DNA of 64,000 bases. It comes from an uncultured Bacteroidota bacterium. GTDB taxonomy: Bacteria > Bacteroidota > Bacteroidia > Bacteroidales > F082. Under the pieces are notes generated by a model that worked only from the letters and a program-made list of their open reading frames with translations, had not been told where the DNA came from and ran no database searches. Where the stretch lies: positions 1 to 64,000 of the forward strand of contig CAJXKB010000001.1 in NCBI GenBank assembly GCA_913055825.1, in the 5' to 3' direction. The translations under genes and the position numbers were made by a program. This document shows, piece by piece, positions 41,101 through 50,897 of this stretch (within the stretch, counting starts at the first letter, position 1; each line of letters opens with the position of its first letter).

Positions 41101-41979
41101 CTATTTTTTTAAGATATAAATCATGCTGGAATATTGTAAATCCCGTCTGGCATTTCGATTCGAATGATACCCCACAATAAACGCCCGTAAATAAGTGCAG
41201 CACCTTCTGCGATACCTCTCACTTAACAAACTTATGTAATATGCATCCAGTTTCATCGGTATTTTATTCATAAGTTTATAGCCGTGACGAATGGCAAGTT
41301 CAAGGAATGAATCGGGGGAAAAATGATAAAGATGCCGGGGAACATCAAGGGCTGCCCAATATTTACCATAATATTTTGCGTCCATGGAAGCAAGATTAGG
41401 CAAGGCAATCAACAACAAACCATTCGGTTTCAATAATTTTTTAAGGTCTGTCATTCTCCGGTTCAGGTCAGGAACATGCTCAAGAACGTGCCAAAGGCTT
41501 ATTACATCAAAACTTTCAGCAGGCAAATTAAGTAGCCCGGGTTCGTCGGCCACAGGAATATCATAGACTTCTGTTGCAAATAACCTGGCCTTTTCATTAG
41601 GCTCAATTCCCCGGACTTCCCATCCCTTATGTTTAAAAAAATTTAATACCTCACCGGTTCCACATCCAACATCTAAGATTTTTCCTTTAGGAATAAACGA
41701 ATGCAACAGACGATACTTCCATCTAATATTTCGTTTCCGCAAGAATTGGTATATCCAACGCAACACACTAAATCCAGCAGCATGGTGTGACAGATAGTTT
41801 GGTGAATTATAATAGGAAGCCAAATCCACATCTTCGGGTCGGGGATTGGTAAAGACAAGACCGCAATGCTCGCATTGCGACAATGTAAAAGGCTCCTTAG
41901 AAAGGAAATAATCCTGTGTGGAAAGATAATTTGTGAACTTCACAGAATGACAAACGGGGCACTCCTTAATTTTTTTCAT
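41101..41979 (-). CDS. SAM-dependent methyltransferase with N-terminal zinc ribbon
   Basis: The 292-residue protein has a four-Cys zinc ribbon (CPVCHSVKF at 8-16 and CEHCGLVFTNPRPE at 36-49) followed by a class I methyltransferase: KGKILDVGCGTGEVLNFFKH (about 93-112), WEVRGIEPNEKARLFA and FDVISLWHVLEHVPDLNRRM. This architecture is typical of cell-surface sugar or lipid methyltransferases of unknown substrate. It lies between mnmG (after the exact parS) and the histidine kinase. The 150-bp stretch 40951-41100 holds no gene. Confidence 0.85.
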   Translation of the reverse strand: MKKIKECPVCHSVKFTNYLSTQDYFLSKEPFTLSQCEHCGLVFTNPRPEDVDLASYYNSPNYLSHHAAGFSVLRWIYQFLRKRNIRWKYRLLHSFIPKGKILDVGCGTGEVLNFFKHKGWEVRGIEPNEKARLFATEVYDIPVADEPGLLNLPAESFDVISLWHVLEHVPDLNRRMTDLKKLLKPNGLLLIALPNLASMDAKYYGKYWAALDVPRHLYHFSPDSFLELAIRHGYKLMNKIPMKLDAYYISLLSERYRRRCCTYLRAFIVGYHSNRNARRDLQYSSMIYILKK

Positions 41980-41984
41980 GTCTT

Positions 41985-42000
41985 TGTTTCACGTGGAACA
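41985..42000. promoter_or_regulatory. parS site, exact match (TGTTTCACGTGGAACA)
   Basis: The 16 bases are identical to the ParB-binding parS consensus (reverse complement TGTTCCACGTGAAACA). The site lies between the methyltransferase start and the mnmG stop. A second parS lies at 43884-43899, on the other side of mnmG. parS sites normally cluster near the origin. Confidence 0.9.
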
Positions 42001-42007
42001 AATCAGT

Positions 42008-43876
42008 TTACCTGCCCAAAAAAACCAATAAAACATTAATATCGGAAGGGGACACGCCACTTATACGAGAAGCCTGCCCGATAGTTTTTGGTCGAATTTT
42101 ACTTAACTTTTCTCTTGCCTCAAACGAAATTGATTTTAATCGATCATAATCAAAATCAGGGTTTAATTTAATGTCATCGAATTTGGAAAGTTTTATAGCA
42201 ATTTCTTGTTCCTTTTGAATATAGCCTTCATATTTAACCTGAATCTCTGCAGATTCAATTTCTTCTTTCGAAATTCCCTGCTTCTTTATAAGTTCGCGTA
42301 ACCCATTGTGGGCCTTTTCCAGTAATTGCAGGGTCACCTGAGGCCGTAAAAGCACCGAAGCCATTTTTACCTGTTGATTTAACCCCGGTGTATTTTCCTG
42401 CTCAAGGAACTTATTAATCTCTGTCGGCTTTATACTGGTTTCAAAAAGAAACTTTTTCAAAGATTCTACTTTTATCAGCTTGGCCTGTACTTTTTGATAC
42501 CTTTCTTCAGAAGCCAGGCCCAAACGGTAGGCGCGCCCGGTTAAACGGGTATCAGCATTATCCTGCCTCAATAAAATACGGTGTTCGGCACGCGAGGTAA
42601 ACATACGATAAGGCTCATCAACACCCTTGGTAATCAGGTCATCAATAAGAACACCAATATAAGCATCTGAACGGCTTAACACAAAAGGACTCTTCCCGCT
42701 AACTTTCAAATGTGCATTTATTCCGGCCATTAATCCTTGTCCGGCGGCTTCTTCATAACCCGTAGTACCATTAATCTGCCCGGCAAAAAAGAGGTTTTTA
42801 ATCCTTTTTGTTTCTAAAGAATAATTCAATTGGGTAGGGGAGAAGTAGTCATATTCAATGGCATATCCCGGTCGAAAAATTTTAGCATTTTCAAAACCAG
42901 GAATCTCTCGTAATGCTTTAAATTGAATATAATCAGGCAGAGAGGAAGAGAAGCCATTCACGTAATATTCAACAGTATTCCATCCTTCGGGTTCAATAAA
43001 CAGCTGATGCCGGTTTTTATCAGAGAAACGTTCAATTTTATCTTCAATAGAAGGGCAATATCGAGGGCCAACTCCTTCGATACGCCCATTAAACATTGGC
43101 GAATCTTTAAACCCCAGTTTTAAAGTATCATGAACAACAGGCGACGTATAAGTAATCCAACAACTACGCTGCCGTTTAAGTGTAGTATCTTCAAGAAAAG
43201 AAAATTGTCCAGGCACTTCATCACCTTTCTGTTCCTCCATTTTAGAAAAGTCGATGGTGCGACCATCAACTCTCACGGGAGTGCCTGTTTTTAAGCGCAA
43301 CGTCTCAAAACCCAACGCCTTAATTTGATCGCTCAAACCATAGCTTGCCCTATCACCCATGCGGCCGCCAGGAAACTGTTTTGTACCAATATAAATTTTA
43401 CCATTTAGAAAAGTGCCATTGGTAAGTATTACGGTCTTCGATTGTATCTCAATTCCCATATCAGTTTTCACACCAACAACAACATCACCTTTAACAAGCA
43501 GTTCTACAACAGTATCCTGCCAGAAATCCAGATTACGGGTTTGTTCAAGCATTTTACGCCATTCGATGGAAAACAGCATTCGATCACTTTGAGCACGCGG
43601 GCTCCACATTGCGGGCCCCTTAGATTTATTCAACATCCTGAATTGAATCATGGAACGATCGGTCACCAAACCCGAATATCCGCCCATTGCATCTATTTCG
43701 CGCACAATTTGTCCTTTTGCAATTCCGCCCATTGCAGGATTACACGACATTTGTGCCATGGCATTCATGTTCATCGTGATAAGCAAAACCTTTGAGCCAA
43801 GATTTGCAGCAGCAGCAGCTGCCTCTGACCCGGCATGACCGGCACCCACGACAATTACATCATATTTTTCAAACAT
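42008..43876 (-). CDS. mnmG: tRNA uridine-5-carboxymethylaminomethyl modification enzyme MnmG (GidA)
   Basis: The 622-residue flavoprotein, with MnmE, modifies U34 of tRNAs. It has the FAD-binding start [40 protein letters not shown] (about 44-63), the second motif [17 protein letters not shown] and [20 protein letters not shown] (about 365-384), then the C-terminal domain ending with [21 protein letters not shown] chose ATG at 43876: the upstream in-frame GTG at 43891 lies inside a parS site. It is flanked by two parS sites and preceded by ybeY, a conserved Bacteroidota order. Confidence 0.95.
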   Translation of the reverse strand: MFEKYDVIVVGAGHAGSEAAAAAANLGSKVLLITMNMNAMAQMSCNPAMGGIAKGQIVREIDAMGGYSGLVTDRSMIQFRMLNKSKGPAMWSPRAQSDRMLFSIEWRKMLEQTRNLDFWQDTVVELLVKGDVVVGVKTDMGIEIQSKTVILTNGTFLNGKIYIGTKQFPGGRMGDRASYGLSDQIKALGFETLRLKTGTPVRVDGRTIDFSKMEEQKGDEVPGQFSFLEDTTLKRQRSCWITYTSPVVHDTLKLGFKDSPMFNGRIEGVGPRYCPSIEDKIERFSDKNRHQLFIEPEGWNTVEYYVNGFSSSLPDYIQFKALREIPGFENAKIFRPGYAIEYDYFSPTQLNYSLETKRIKNLFFAGQINGTTGYEEAAGQGLMAGINAHLKVSGKSPFVLSRSDAYIGVLIDDLITKGVDEPYRMFTSRAEHRILLRQDNADTRLTGRAYRLGLASEERYQKVQAKLIKVESLKKFLFETSIKPTEINKFLEQENTPGLNQQVKMASVLLRPQVTLQLLEKAHNGLRELIKKQGISKEEIESAEIQVKYEGYIQKEQEIAIKLSKFDDIKLNPDFDYDRLKSISFEAREKLSKIRPKTIGQASRISGVSPSDINVLLVFLGR

Positions 43877-43883
43877 TGAATTA

Positions 43884-43899
43884 TGTTCCACGTGAAACC
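43884..43899. promoter_or_regulatory. parS site, 15 of 16 (TGTTCCACGTGAAACC)
   Basis: There is one mismatch, at the last base, to the parS consensus TGTTCCACGTGAAACA. The site sits 8 bp upstream of the mnmG ATG, within what would be its leader, so ParB binding could affect mnmG expression (inference). Confidence 0.85.
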
Positions 43900-43907
43900 A
43901 AAATTTA

Positions 43908-44321
43908 TTAAGCCCGCAAAGATAAGGATTTATCCTCTTTAAGTCTCATAGCCCGCTTTTCCTCTTCCGAGTGATCATTATAACCCATCAAATGAAGTAC
44001 ACCATGAATTAAGACCCTCGCGAATTCATCTTCAAAATCTGTACCGAGAGATTCAGAATTTTCACGAACGCGTTGAATGCTTATGAAAATCTGACCAGAT
44101 AAAATTTTAGGATCGGTGGAAGTTGGGAAGGTAATTATATCGGTAAAAGTATTATGACCCAAAAATTTTTTATTGACTTCTAACAGGTAGGTATCGTCAC
44201 AAAAAACATACATTAAATCTCCGGGCACAAAATTATCCCGAATTATAACTTTTTTAATCCATTTTGCCAGACCATGGAAATAGGGTTTGAAATTGATATT
44301 AACACTCTGATATTTAATCAT
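43908..44321 (-). CDS. ybeY: Endoribonuclease YbeY (16S rRNA maturation, 70S quality control)
   Basis: The 137-residue metalloprotein has the zinc motif H-x3-H-x5-H in [20 protein letters not shown] (about 108-127) and the family's [20 protein letters not shown] (about 53-72). It is upstream of mnmG on the same strand (31 bp between its stop and the mnmG ATG) and overlaps by 8 bp with the RsbW-like gene. Confidence 0.93.
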   Translation of the reverse strand: MIKYQSVNINFKPYFHGLAKWIKKVIIRDNFVPGDLMYVFCDDTYLLEVNKKFLGHNTFTDIITFPTSTDPKILSGQIFISIQRVRENSESLGTDFEDEFARVLIHGVLHLMGYNDHSEEEKRAMRLKEDKSLSLRA

Positions 44322-44787
44322 TTACATTAGTTTTAATTACAGTTTTAGCCTTTCTAAAGTAATTATTCAGCGCATATTCTCGTTTATCAAACACCTCGGG
44401 CGAAAGTGCTTGAATATTAAAGGCATATTCGAAGCAATGATCCGCAAAGGAAAATCCATCAGCCAAAGAATGAATCAAAAAAACTTCCTCTTTAAACAAA
44501 TTGAAGTCTTCGCCGTTCGTCATACGATGTTGCAACTCCCGCAAAAGTTTCGATTTTAAGCCGCAAACACTAAAGTTTACAACCTGATAATCGGAATTCA
44601 CTGCAAGACTAACCCGTCCACCCAGTTGATGGCTTCGCACAAAACCAAACACATGATGGGTAACATTAAGAATATTAGCATAAAAAGCCTCGCTTATGTG
44701 AAGTTCAGTAAAAACACTTTCAATAACGAAGTCGATTTGACCCGGCATTGAATCGTCCAACCTAATCTCAAATTTAAACTTTTTCAT
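44314..44787 (-). CDS. Divergent RsbW-like (GHKL fold) protein, probably without ATP site
   Basis: The 157-residue protein stands in the slot usually held by an RsbW-like ATP-binding protein before ybeY-mnmG in Bacteroidota. Its length and the start KFKFEIRLDDSMPGQIDFVI ESVFTELHISEAFYANILNV resemble that family. But the Asn-containing N-box helix (family E-A-V-N-N-A) reads NVTHHVFGFVRSH, and the G-boxes are not visible. So it may be a degenerate, non-nucleotide-binding relative. It overlaps ybeY by 8 bp. The family call rests mainly on position, so it is tentative. Confidence 0.5.
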   Translation of the reverse strand: MKKFKFEIRLDDSMPGQIDFVIESVFTELHISEAFYANILNVTHHVFGFVRSHQLGGRVSLAVNSDYQVVNFSVCGLKSKLLRELQHRMTNGEDFNLFKEEVFLIHSLADGFSFADHCFEYAFNIQALSPEVFDKREYALNNYFRKAKTVIKTNVND

Positions 44788-44912
44788 TCAAAAAGGGATA
44801 AAATTATTAAAACAACAACACAATAAAGTAATTTCAAGATTTATACTTCTTATTGCAACGAAAGTTTCTAAAACCAAAAATATTTTTCATGCAAACATAA
44901 AAATAGTCTGAT

Positions 44913-44920
44913 TATCTTTG
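44913..44920 (+). promoter_or_regulatory. -7 promoter box TATCTTTG of the M1 peptidase gene
   Basis: There is an exact TAnnTTTG match, 28 bp before the ATG at 44948. The upstream TTG at 44918 lies on the box and cannot be the start. Confidence 0.6.
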
Positions 44921-44947
44921 ACTAAATTTATTAAAACCAAAAACACC

Positions 44948-46921
44948 ATGAAACGTAGTTTTCTCCTGTTTGTCATTACCATGTTCTACATTCACGCTAA
45001 CGGACAGCAGGCAGAAATAAACAACTGGTATAAATTCCAAACAAAAGACCCGAGAAAATCAATCGAATTCCAAAACACCCAATCATCGCAAAGCGAGTTG
45101 GAAAATGCTTATGACGTGAATTTTTACCGTATTAATTTAAATGTATCATCAGACACAACTTTTATAAAAGGCAATGTGAGAATAACCGCACATGTACTTG
45201 CAACCCGACTGGACACGATGGCATTAGAGCTCATTCAGGAAATGAAAATTGATTCGGCTTTTATTAACAATAACAAATTATCATCGTGGACACACATAGA
45301 TAATAATCTATTAATCGCTTTAAGCAAGACACAGGAAAAGGGATCCGAATTCACCATTAAAATTTTCTACCACGGGCAACCTCCTACAGGTGGATTTTTT
45401 GCCGGAGTTACACACGCCCACAACAAAATATGGAATAAAGATGTAACATGGACACTCTCGGAACCCTTTGCAGCCAAGGAATGGTTTCCCGTTAAGCAAT
45501 CCCTGAAAGACAAAGCAGATTCTGCCTGGATATTCCTCACCACCCCACCCAACGAAATGGCAGGTTCGGAAGGTATACTAACCAAAATAGTTAACCTTCC
45601 TGACGGACAAAAACGATATGAATGGAAAACCCATTACCCCATAGATTATTACCTGCTTTCGTTTGCAGTATCAGATTATCAGGATTATCAAATTTATGCA
45701 CATCCACAGCAACTGAAAGGAGACTCAGTTTTAATTCAGAATTTTGTGTACAACAACCCCAACTTTCTAACCTACAACAAGGCAGATATTGACAAAACTG
45801 CGAACCTCATCGAGCTCTATTCTAACCTGTTTAGCCTGTATCCTTTTTCCAAAGAAAAATACGGCCATTGCCTCACAGAATTAGGAGGGGGTATGGAGCA
45901 TCAAACAATGACTACCATCGGTGGGTTCGGATTCGATTTGGTTGCCCACGAACTTGGCCACATGTGGTTTGGTGATAATGTTACGTGTGCCACATGGAAC
46001 GATATTTGGGTAAACGAGGGCTTTGCCACTTATGCAGATTACCTGGCCAATGAATACCTAAAAGGGGCAAAAGCGGCCACTGATTTTATCGTAAAAGCCC
46101 AAAATAGCGCCATGTCACAACCGGGAGGAAGCATTTACGTTCCCGAAAACGAAATTTATCCGGGTAACGAATGGAGAATCTTTAACGGACGGCTTTCGTA
46201 CGACAAAGGCGCTGCTATTTTGCATATGCTCAGGCATGAAATTAACGATGACAGTCTGTTTTTTAATGTTATGAAAGCGTATCAAAACCGGTACCGGGGA
46301 GGTGTAGCAACCGGAAAAGATTTTGAATTAGTGGCAGATTCAGTCACAGGAAAAGATTTTTCCTATTTCTTTAAGCAATGGTATTATGGCGAAGGTTATC
46401 CGATTTATGACATTAAATGGGTACAAAAAAAAGACACGCTTTATATTGAAAGCACACAAAACACCTCCACACAAACCATCAGCTTCTTCAAAATGTACCT
46501 CGATGTGAAGCTAACATTTGAAAACGGAATCGATACACTCATCCGTTTCTTACAATCGACTCCTTTTACACAGCTCACAATACCCATAAAAAAACCCATT
46601 CGGGATGTAGTGATTGACCCTTTTCACCGGACACTGCAAAAGATAAACACCTTAGTTATTGACAAGGTACCGGCCATTAAAAACCAGGCACGATTTACAG
46701 TTTTCCCAAATCCGGTAACAAACAACCTGAAAATAACATTTGACAATACGGAACATCTTAAAAAGCGAATTGAAATTTTTACCGAAACCGGACGTAGCAT
46801 TTTTAAAGCATCAACACAAAATACTTCAATCACAATCAATATGCAAAGCTATCCAAAAGGAATATATCTGCTTACAGCTGTGGCAAACGGTAAACATTAT
46901 ATACAAAAAATAGTACATTAG
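44948..46921 (+). CDS. Secreted M1-family aminopeptidase with type IX secretion sorting domain
   Basis: The 657-residue protein has a signal peptide (MKRSFLLFVITMFYIHANGQ), an M1 N-terminal domain and the zinc catalytic motif VAHELGHMWFGDNVTCATWN with the third ligand in DIWVNEGFATYADYLANEYL (about 332-368). The substrate-binding GGGMEHQTMT is just before. The last 80 residues form a T9SS type A sorting domain (FTVFPNPVTNNLKITFDN ... YPKGIYLLTAVANGKHYIQK). It is therefore probably exported through the Por/type IX system and surface-anchored or released. Peptide scavenging is inferred from the family. Confidence 0.93.
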   Translation: MKRSFLLFVITMFYIHANGQQAEINNWYKFQTKDPRKSIEFQNTQSSQSELENAYDVNFYRINLNVSSDTTFIKGNVRITAHVLATRLDTMALELIQEMKIDSAFINNNKLSSWTHIDNNLLIALSKTQEKGSEFTIKIFYHGQPPTGGFFAGVTHAHNKIWNKDVTWTLSEPFAAKEWFPVKQSLKDKADSAWIFLTTPPNEMAGSEGILTKIVNLPDGQKRYEWKTHYPIDYYLLSFAVSDYQDYQIYAHPQQLKGDSVLIQNFVYNNPNFLTYNKADIDKTANLIELYSNLFSLYPFSKEKYGHCLTELGGGMEHQTMTTIGGFGFDLVAHELGHMWFGDNVTCATWNDIWVNEGFATYADYLANEYLKGAKAATDFIVKAQNSAMSQPGGSIYVPENEIYPGNEWRIFNGRLSYDKGAAILHMLRHEINDDSLFFNVMKAYQNRYRGGVATGKDFELVADSVTGKDFSYFFKQWYYGEGYPIYDIKWVQKKDTLYIESTQNTSTQTISFFKMYLDVKLTFENGIDTLIRFLQSTPFTQLTIPIKKPIRDVVIDPFHRTLQKINTLVIDKVPAIKNQARFTVFPNPVTNNLKITFDNTEHLKKRIEIFTETGRSIFKASTQNTSITINMQSYPKGIYLLTAVANGKHYIQKIVH

Positions 46922-46956
46922 CAACGCTGTTTAGCAGGACTTTTAAAACACAAATT

Positions 46957-47967
46957 ATGATTTTAGTAACAGGAGGAACAGGCTTAGTCGGTTCACACTT
47001 AATTTATCATCTTATCAGCAAAGGGGAGGATGTACGTGCAATTAAACGTTCATCATCATCAACAGGGTTAGTCGAAAAAGTATTTTCGTGGTATGACAAA
47101 AACGGGAAGAATACATATAAAAAAATAAAATGGGTAGATGGGGATTTGCTCAATTACAATTCATTGGAAATGGCCATGAGAGGGATTGATATTGTATATC
47201 ACACGGCAGCAGTAGTATCCTTTAACACTTCGGACCGGGAAAAACTTTTAAAGACTAACGTGGAAGGAACGGCAAACATAATAAATGCTGCGCTGGAAAC
47301 GGGTATAAAAAAATTGTGTTACGTAAGTTCGGTGGCAGCACTTGGCAGGGCGAGCATCACAGAAGCCACCACCGAGGAAACGGAATGGAAGGACATACCC
47401 GGGCTTTCGTCTTATTCGCACAGCAAACATTACGCAGAAATGGAGGTCTGGCGGGGAATAGCTGAAGGACTAAATGCTGTGATTGTAAATCCGACTATCA
47501 TCCTCGGCCCGGGAAAATGGGAAGAGGGCAGTGTTAAAATGTTTCAAACCGTTTACAACGGACTTAAATTCTATACCGGTGGCCGCAATGGTTATGTGGA
47601 TGTTGACGATTTGGCCAAAGCTATGATTTTACTCACGGAAGGTGATTTCTCTAACGAGCAATTTATTATCAATTCCGAAAATGTCTGGTATCAAGATTTA
47701 TTTACATGGATGGCAGAAGCGCTAAAAGTAAAACCGCCAGCTATAAAAGCAGGACCGGTTTTGAGCGCTTTAAGTTGGCGGGCTCTAAAAATTCTTTCAT
47801 TTTTCACTGGAAAACCGCCTTTAATTACAAAAGAAACAGCTTCTACAGCAAACCGGGATTTCAGATACAGCAACAAAAAATTTACTACGGCTACCGGCAT
47901 GCGATTTAAACCGGTGAAACAAACAATTAAAGAAACAGCAAGAATTTTTTTAAAGGAACAAGAATAA
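46957..47967 (+). CDS. NAD(P)-dependent epimerase/dehydratase (extended SDR)
   Basis: The 336-residue protein has the N-terminal Rossmann motif VTGGTGLVGSHLIYHLISKG (about 4-23), GIDIVYHTAAVVSFNTSDRE (about 75-94) and the catalytic YSHSKHYAEMEVW (Tyr-x3-Lys, about 149-161). It belongs to the extended short-chain dehydrogenase group, near dihydroflavonol-reductase-like epimerases. The substrate is unknown. It starts 35 bp after the M1 peptidase, co-oriented. Confidence 0.87.
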   Translation: MILVTGGTGLVGSHLIYHLISKGEDVRAIKRSSSSTGLVEKVFSWYDKNGKNTYKKIKWVDGDLLNYNSLEMAMRGIDIVYHTAAVVSFNTSDREKLLKTNVEGTANIINAALETGIKKLCYVSSVAALGRASITEATTEETEWKDIPGLSSYSHSKHYAEMEVWRGIAEGLNAVIVNPTIILGPGKWEEGSVKMFQTVYNGLKFYTGGRNGYVDVDDLAKAMILLTEGDFSNEQFIINSENVWYQDLFTWMAEALKVKPPAIKAGPVLSALSWRALKILSFFTGKPPLITKETASTANRDFRYSNKKFTTATGMRFKPVKQTIKETARIFLKEQE

Positions 47968-48092
47968 TACCGGCTAAACCATCAAACACTATTTTGATGT
48001 ACGGACGAAAATCCCCGGAATCTGTTTTAAGCCAATATAAAATAAAATCAAAACGATAATACAACTTATCAGTGTTATACTATTACGTAAAA

Positions 48093-48470
48093 TTAGCTTT
48101 CAATCACCACAAAAGCAACTGCCATTTCTTTGAGGTGCGAAAGGGAAAGGTGGGTGTCCCGGACAGCATTTTCTTCTAAAAAAGCTTTTACTTTACCATA
48201 CGGTTTTACAAAAGGTTTGCCCAGCTCATCATTCAGTATTTCAATTTCGTTAAAAGCCATGCCATAACGGTAACCCGTACCCAACGCTTTAAAAAATGCT
48301 TCTTTGGCAGCAAACCGGGCAGCATAGGATTGAAAACGTGTGGCTTTCCCCTTATCGCAATAGGCCTGCTCAGCTTTCGTAAAAAGCTTTTGCCGCAAAG
48401 CGTCATTTTGCATTAACATCTTTTTGATGCGTTCAACTTCAATAATATCAGTTCCTATACCAAAAATCAA
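48093..48470 (-). CDS. acpS: Holo-[acyl-carrier-protein] synthase
   Basis: The 125-residue enzyme attaches phosphopantetheine to ACP. The motifs are FGIGTDIIEVERIKKML (Asp8 metal ligand) and ARFAAKEAFFKALGTGYRYG (Glu of the second ligand, about 51-70), ending LSLSHLKEMAVAFVVIES. The start codon is TTG at 48470; no ATG or GTG is in frame upstream before a stop. A perfect palindrome follows upstream at 48487-48518. Confidence 0.93.
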   Translation of the reverse strand: MIFGIGTDIIEVERIKKMLMQNDALRQKLFTKAEQAYCDKGKATRFQSYAARFAAKEAFFKALGTGYRYGMAFNEIEILNDELGKPFVKPYGKVKAFLEENAVRDTHLSLSHLKEMAVAFVVIES

Positions 48471-48486
48471 AATATCAAAATATGAT

Positions 48487-48518
48487 AACCTTTCAGGTCG
48501 AACACGACCTGAAAGGTT
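48487..48518. terminator. Perfect 14-bp palindrome (AACCTTTCAGGTCG / CGACCTGAAAGGTT)
   Basis: The arms at 48487-48500 and 48505-48518 are exact inverses around AACA. It sits after kbl (stop at 48531) and before acpS, so it may terminate kbl. It shares CCTTTCAGGT with the palindromic repeats at 10929-10983, so it is a dispersed repeat family rather than a unique terminator. Confidence 0.7.
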
Positions 48519-48530
48519 GAAGCAAATAAA

Positions 48531-49721
48531 TTATTTTATCACACCCAACTCTTTGCCAACTTTCGTAAAAGCAATAATAGCTTTATCAAGATGTTCCTGT
48601 TTATGTGCTGCGGAAAGCTGAACACGAATACGTGCAAGACCTTTGGGAACAACAGGATAATAAAAGCCAATCACGTAAATTCCCTCGTCAAGCAAACGGG
48701 CAGCCATTTCCTGAGCTACTTTTGCATCATACAACATCACCGCGCAAATAGCAGATTGAGTAGGTTTGATATCAAACCCGGCCGTCTGCATCTTTTCCAT
48801 GAAATAATCTGTATTTGCATGCAGTTTATCCTGCAATTCGTTGGTTTCACTCATCATATCGATCATCCGGATACCGGCATTTACAACCATGGGAGGGAGG
48901 GAGTTTGAAAATAAATAGGGGCGTGAACGCTGACGCAACATTTCAATAATTTCTTTTCGTCCGGTAGTAAATCCGCCAATGGCACCGCCGAACGATTTTC
49001 CCAAAGTCCCGGTTATCAAATCGATGCGGCCAAAAATATCAAAATGTTCACTCACGCCGCGACCACTGTGACCAACAACACCGGCAGAATGACTTTCGTC
49101 CACCATCACCATGGCATCATATTTTTCGGCCAGTTCGACCATTTTATCCACAGGTGCAACATTTCCATCCATCGAGAAAACACCATCAGTAACAATGAGC
49201 CTGAAACGGTTTTTCTGTGCTTTTTTTAATTCTTCTTCCAAACCTGCCATATCAGCATTAGGGTAACGATAGCGCTGTGCTTTACACAAACGTACCCCGT
49301 CAATGATAGAAGCATGGTTCAGGCTATCTGAAATAATAGCGTCCTCTTCGGTGAGCAACGGCTCAAAAACACCACCATTGGCATCAAAAGCAGCGGCATA
49401 CAAAATGGTATCTTCTGTACCAAAGAATTTGGCAATTTTACGCTCAAGCGTCTTATGTAAATCGGTGGTCCCGCATATAAAACGTACCGACGACATACCA
49501 TAACCGTGTGTATCAAGACCCTCTTTGGCCGCTTTTACCAATTCGGGATGATTAGATAAACCCAGGTAATTATTAGCACAGAAATTCAAAACTCGTTGTC
49601 CTGATTCCAATTCAATTTCGGCCCCCTGAGGGCTTACAATAATCCGTTCATCTTTATACAACCCCGCCTCGCGGATATCGTTTAACTCTTTAATTAAATG
49701 ATCTTTAAATTGTCCATACAT
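48531..49721 (-). CDS. kbl: Glycine C-acetyltransferase (2-amino-3-ketobutyrate CoA ligase)
   Basis: The 396-residue PLP enzyme reads MYGQFKDHLIKELNDIREAG at the start, the KBL form, with FCANNYLGLSNHPELVKAAK (about 45-64), the PLP-Asp region VDESHSAGVVGHSGRGVSEH (about 206-225) and the Schiff-base Lys in GTLGKSFGGAIGGFTTG (about 239-255). It cleaves 2-amino-3-oxobutyrate with CoA to glycine and acetyl-CoA in threonine degradation. The related AONS (BioF) is the alternative, but the N-terminus favours Kbl. I chose ATG at 49721. No tdh is adjacent. Confidence 0.9.
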   Translation of the reverse strand: MYGQFKDHLIKELNDIREAGLYKDERIIVSPQGAEIELESGQRVLNFCANNYLGLSNHPELVKAAKEGLDTHGYGMSSVRFICGTTDLHKTLERKIAKFFGTEDTILYAAAFDANGGVFEPLLTEEDAIISDSLNHASIIDGVRLCKAQRYRYPNADMAGLEEELKKAQKNRFRLIVTDGVFSMDGNVAPVDKMVELAEKYDAMVMVDESHSAGVVGHSGRGVSEHFDIFGRIDLITGTLGKSFGGAIGGFTTGRKEIIEMLRQRSRPYLFSNSLPPMVVNAGIRMIDMMSETNELQDKLHANTDYFMEKMQTAGFDIKPTQSAICAVMLYDAKVAQEMAARLLDEGIYVIGFYYPVVPKGLARIRVQLSAAHKQEHLDKAIIAFTKVGKELGVIK

Positions 49722-49828
49722 AATCGTAATTTTTAAGCTGATTAATTTTTTCAAAATTACATATTTCCATTGAATATTTTATTTTTCCGGGAGCAATCAT
49801 TTTTCCGACCTTTGCAAAAAATTTAAAA

Positions 49829-50887
49829 ATGAAAATTGCAGCCCTGGTTTCGGGAGGAGTGGATAGCTCGGTAAGTGTGCCATTGTTAAAAGAAATGGGC
49901 TACGACCCACACATCTTCTACATAAAAATAGGCATGGAAGATGAGCCGTCGTTTATGGATTGTCCGGCAGAAGAAGATATTGAAATCACCAGCTGGATTG
50001 CTAAAAAATACGGTTGTAAATTCGATATTGTCGATTTGCAGCATGAATACTGGTCAACAGTAGTAAAATACACCATCGAAAGTGTAAAACAAGGGCTGAC
50101 CCCCAACCCGGATGTAATGTGTAACCTGCTAATCAAATTCGGCGCATTTAACGACCGTTACGGCAAAGATTTCGACCGCATCGCCACAGGACATTACGCC
50201 TCACGTTACGATACCGCAGAAGGCGCCTTTTTGGGTACAGCAACAGACCGCATAAAAGACCAGACCTACTTCCTCGGACAAATCACCCCGGAACAGCTTG
50301 CCAAGGCCATTTTTCCCATAGGGCATCTACCGAAAAAGGAAGTCCGTAGAATAGCAGAAGAGATGAAGCTTCCCAGCGCACACCGCCCTGACAGTCAGGG
50401 GATTTGTTTTTTAGGGAAAATTAATTACAGCGATTTTATCCGTAAATACGTGGGTGAAAAACCGGGAGAAATTATCGAACTGGAAACTGGCAAAGTGTTG
50501 GGCGAACACAAGGGATTTTGGTTTCACACCATCGGCCAGCGCCGTGGTTTGCGCTTGGGCGGGGGACCTTGGTTTGTGGTGAAAAAGGATACGGTGAACA
50601 ACATTATTTACGTGTCGAACGGTTACGATCCTATTGCCCAGTACAGCGACCAAATTCCTTTGGAAAATCTGCATTTCCTAAATGTCAAACACGATTACAG
50701 CCAGCTCGATCGTATAAAATTCAAAATCAGACACCAGCCGGAATTTACGGCGGGAAGGCTCATGCGCAAAAAAGGGGATATCAGAATTGTCTCAGACACA
50801 AAAATATCCGGTATTGCACCCGGCCAGTTTGCAGTAATTTACGATGAAGAAGAAAAAACCTGTATCGGTAGCGGAGTAATCAGGTAA
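49829..50887 (+). CDS. mnmA: tRNA-specific 2-thiouridylase MnmA
   Basis: The 352-residue enzyme thiolates U34 of tRNAs. The PP-loop is AALVSGGVDSSVSVPLLKEM (about 4-23). The two catalytic cysteines are in LTPNPDVMCNLLIKFGAFND (about 90-109) and DSQGICFLGKINYSDFI (about 192-208). It has the C-terminal beta-barrel (GQRRGLRLGGGPWFVVKKDT onwards). It is transcribed alone, convergent with mreD (10-bp gap). Confidence 0.94.
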   Translation: MKIAALVSGGVDSSVSVPLLKEMGYDPHIFYIKIGMEDEPSFMDCPAEEDIEITSWIAKKYGCKFDIVDLQHEYWSTVVKYTIESVKQGLTPNPDVMCNLLIKFGAFNDRYGKDFDRIATGHYASRYDTAEGAFLGTATDRIKDQTYFLGQITPEQLAKAIFPIGHLPKKEVRRIAEEMKLPSAHRPDSQGICFLGKINYSDFIRKYVGEKPGEIIELETGKVLGEHKGFWFHTIGQRRGLRLGGGPWFVVKKDTVNNIIYVSNGYDPIAQYSDQIPLENLHFLNVKHDYSQLDRIKFKIRHQPEFTAGRLMRKKGDIRIVSDTKISGIAPGQFAVIYDEEEKTCIGSGVIR

Positions 50888-50897
50888 AAGCCACAAG

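Noticed and set aside
40979-41203. 74-residue minus-strand ORF after the methyltransferase
   Set aside because: It overlaps the methyltransferase end in another frame; the true frame ends with a family-like tail (SSMIYILKK).
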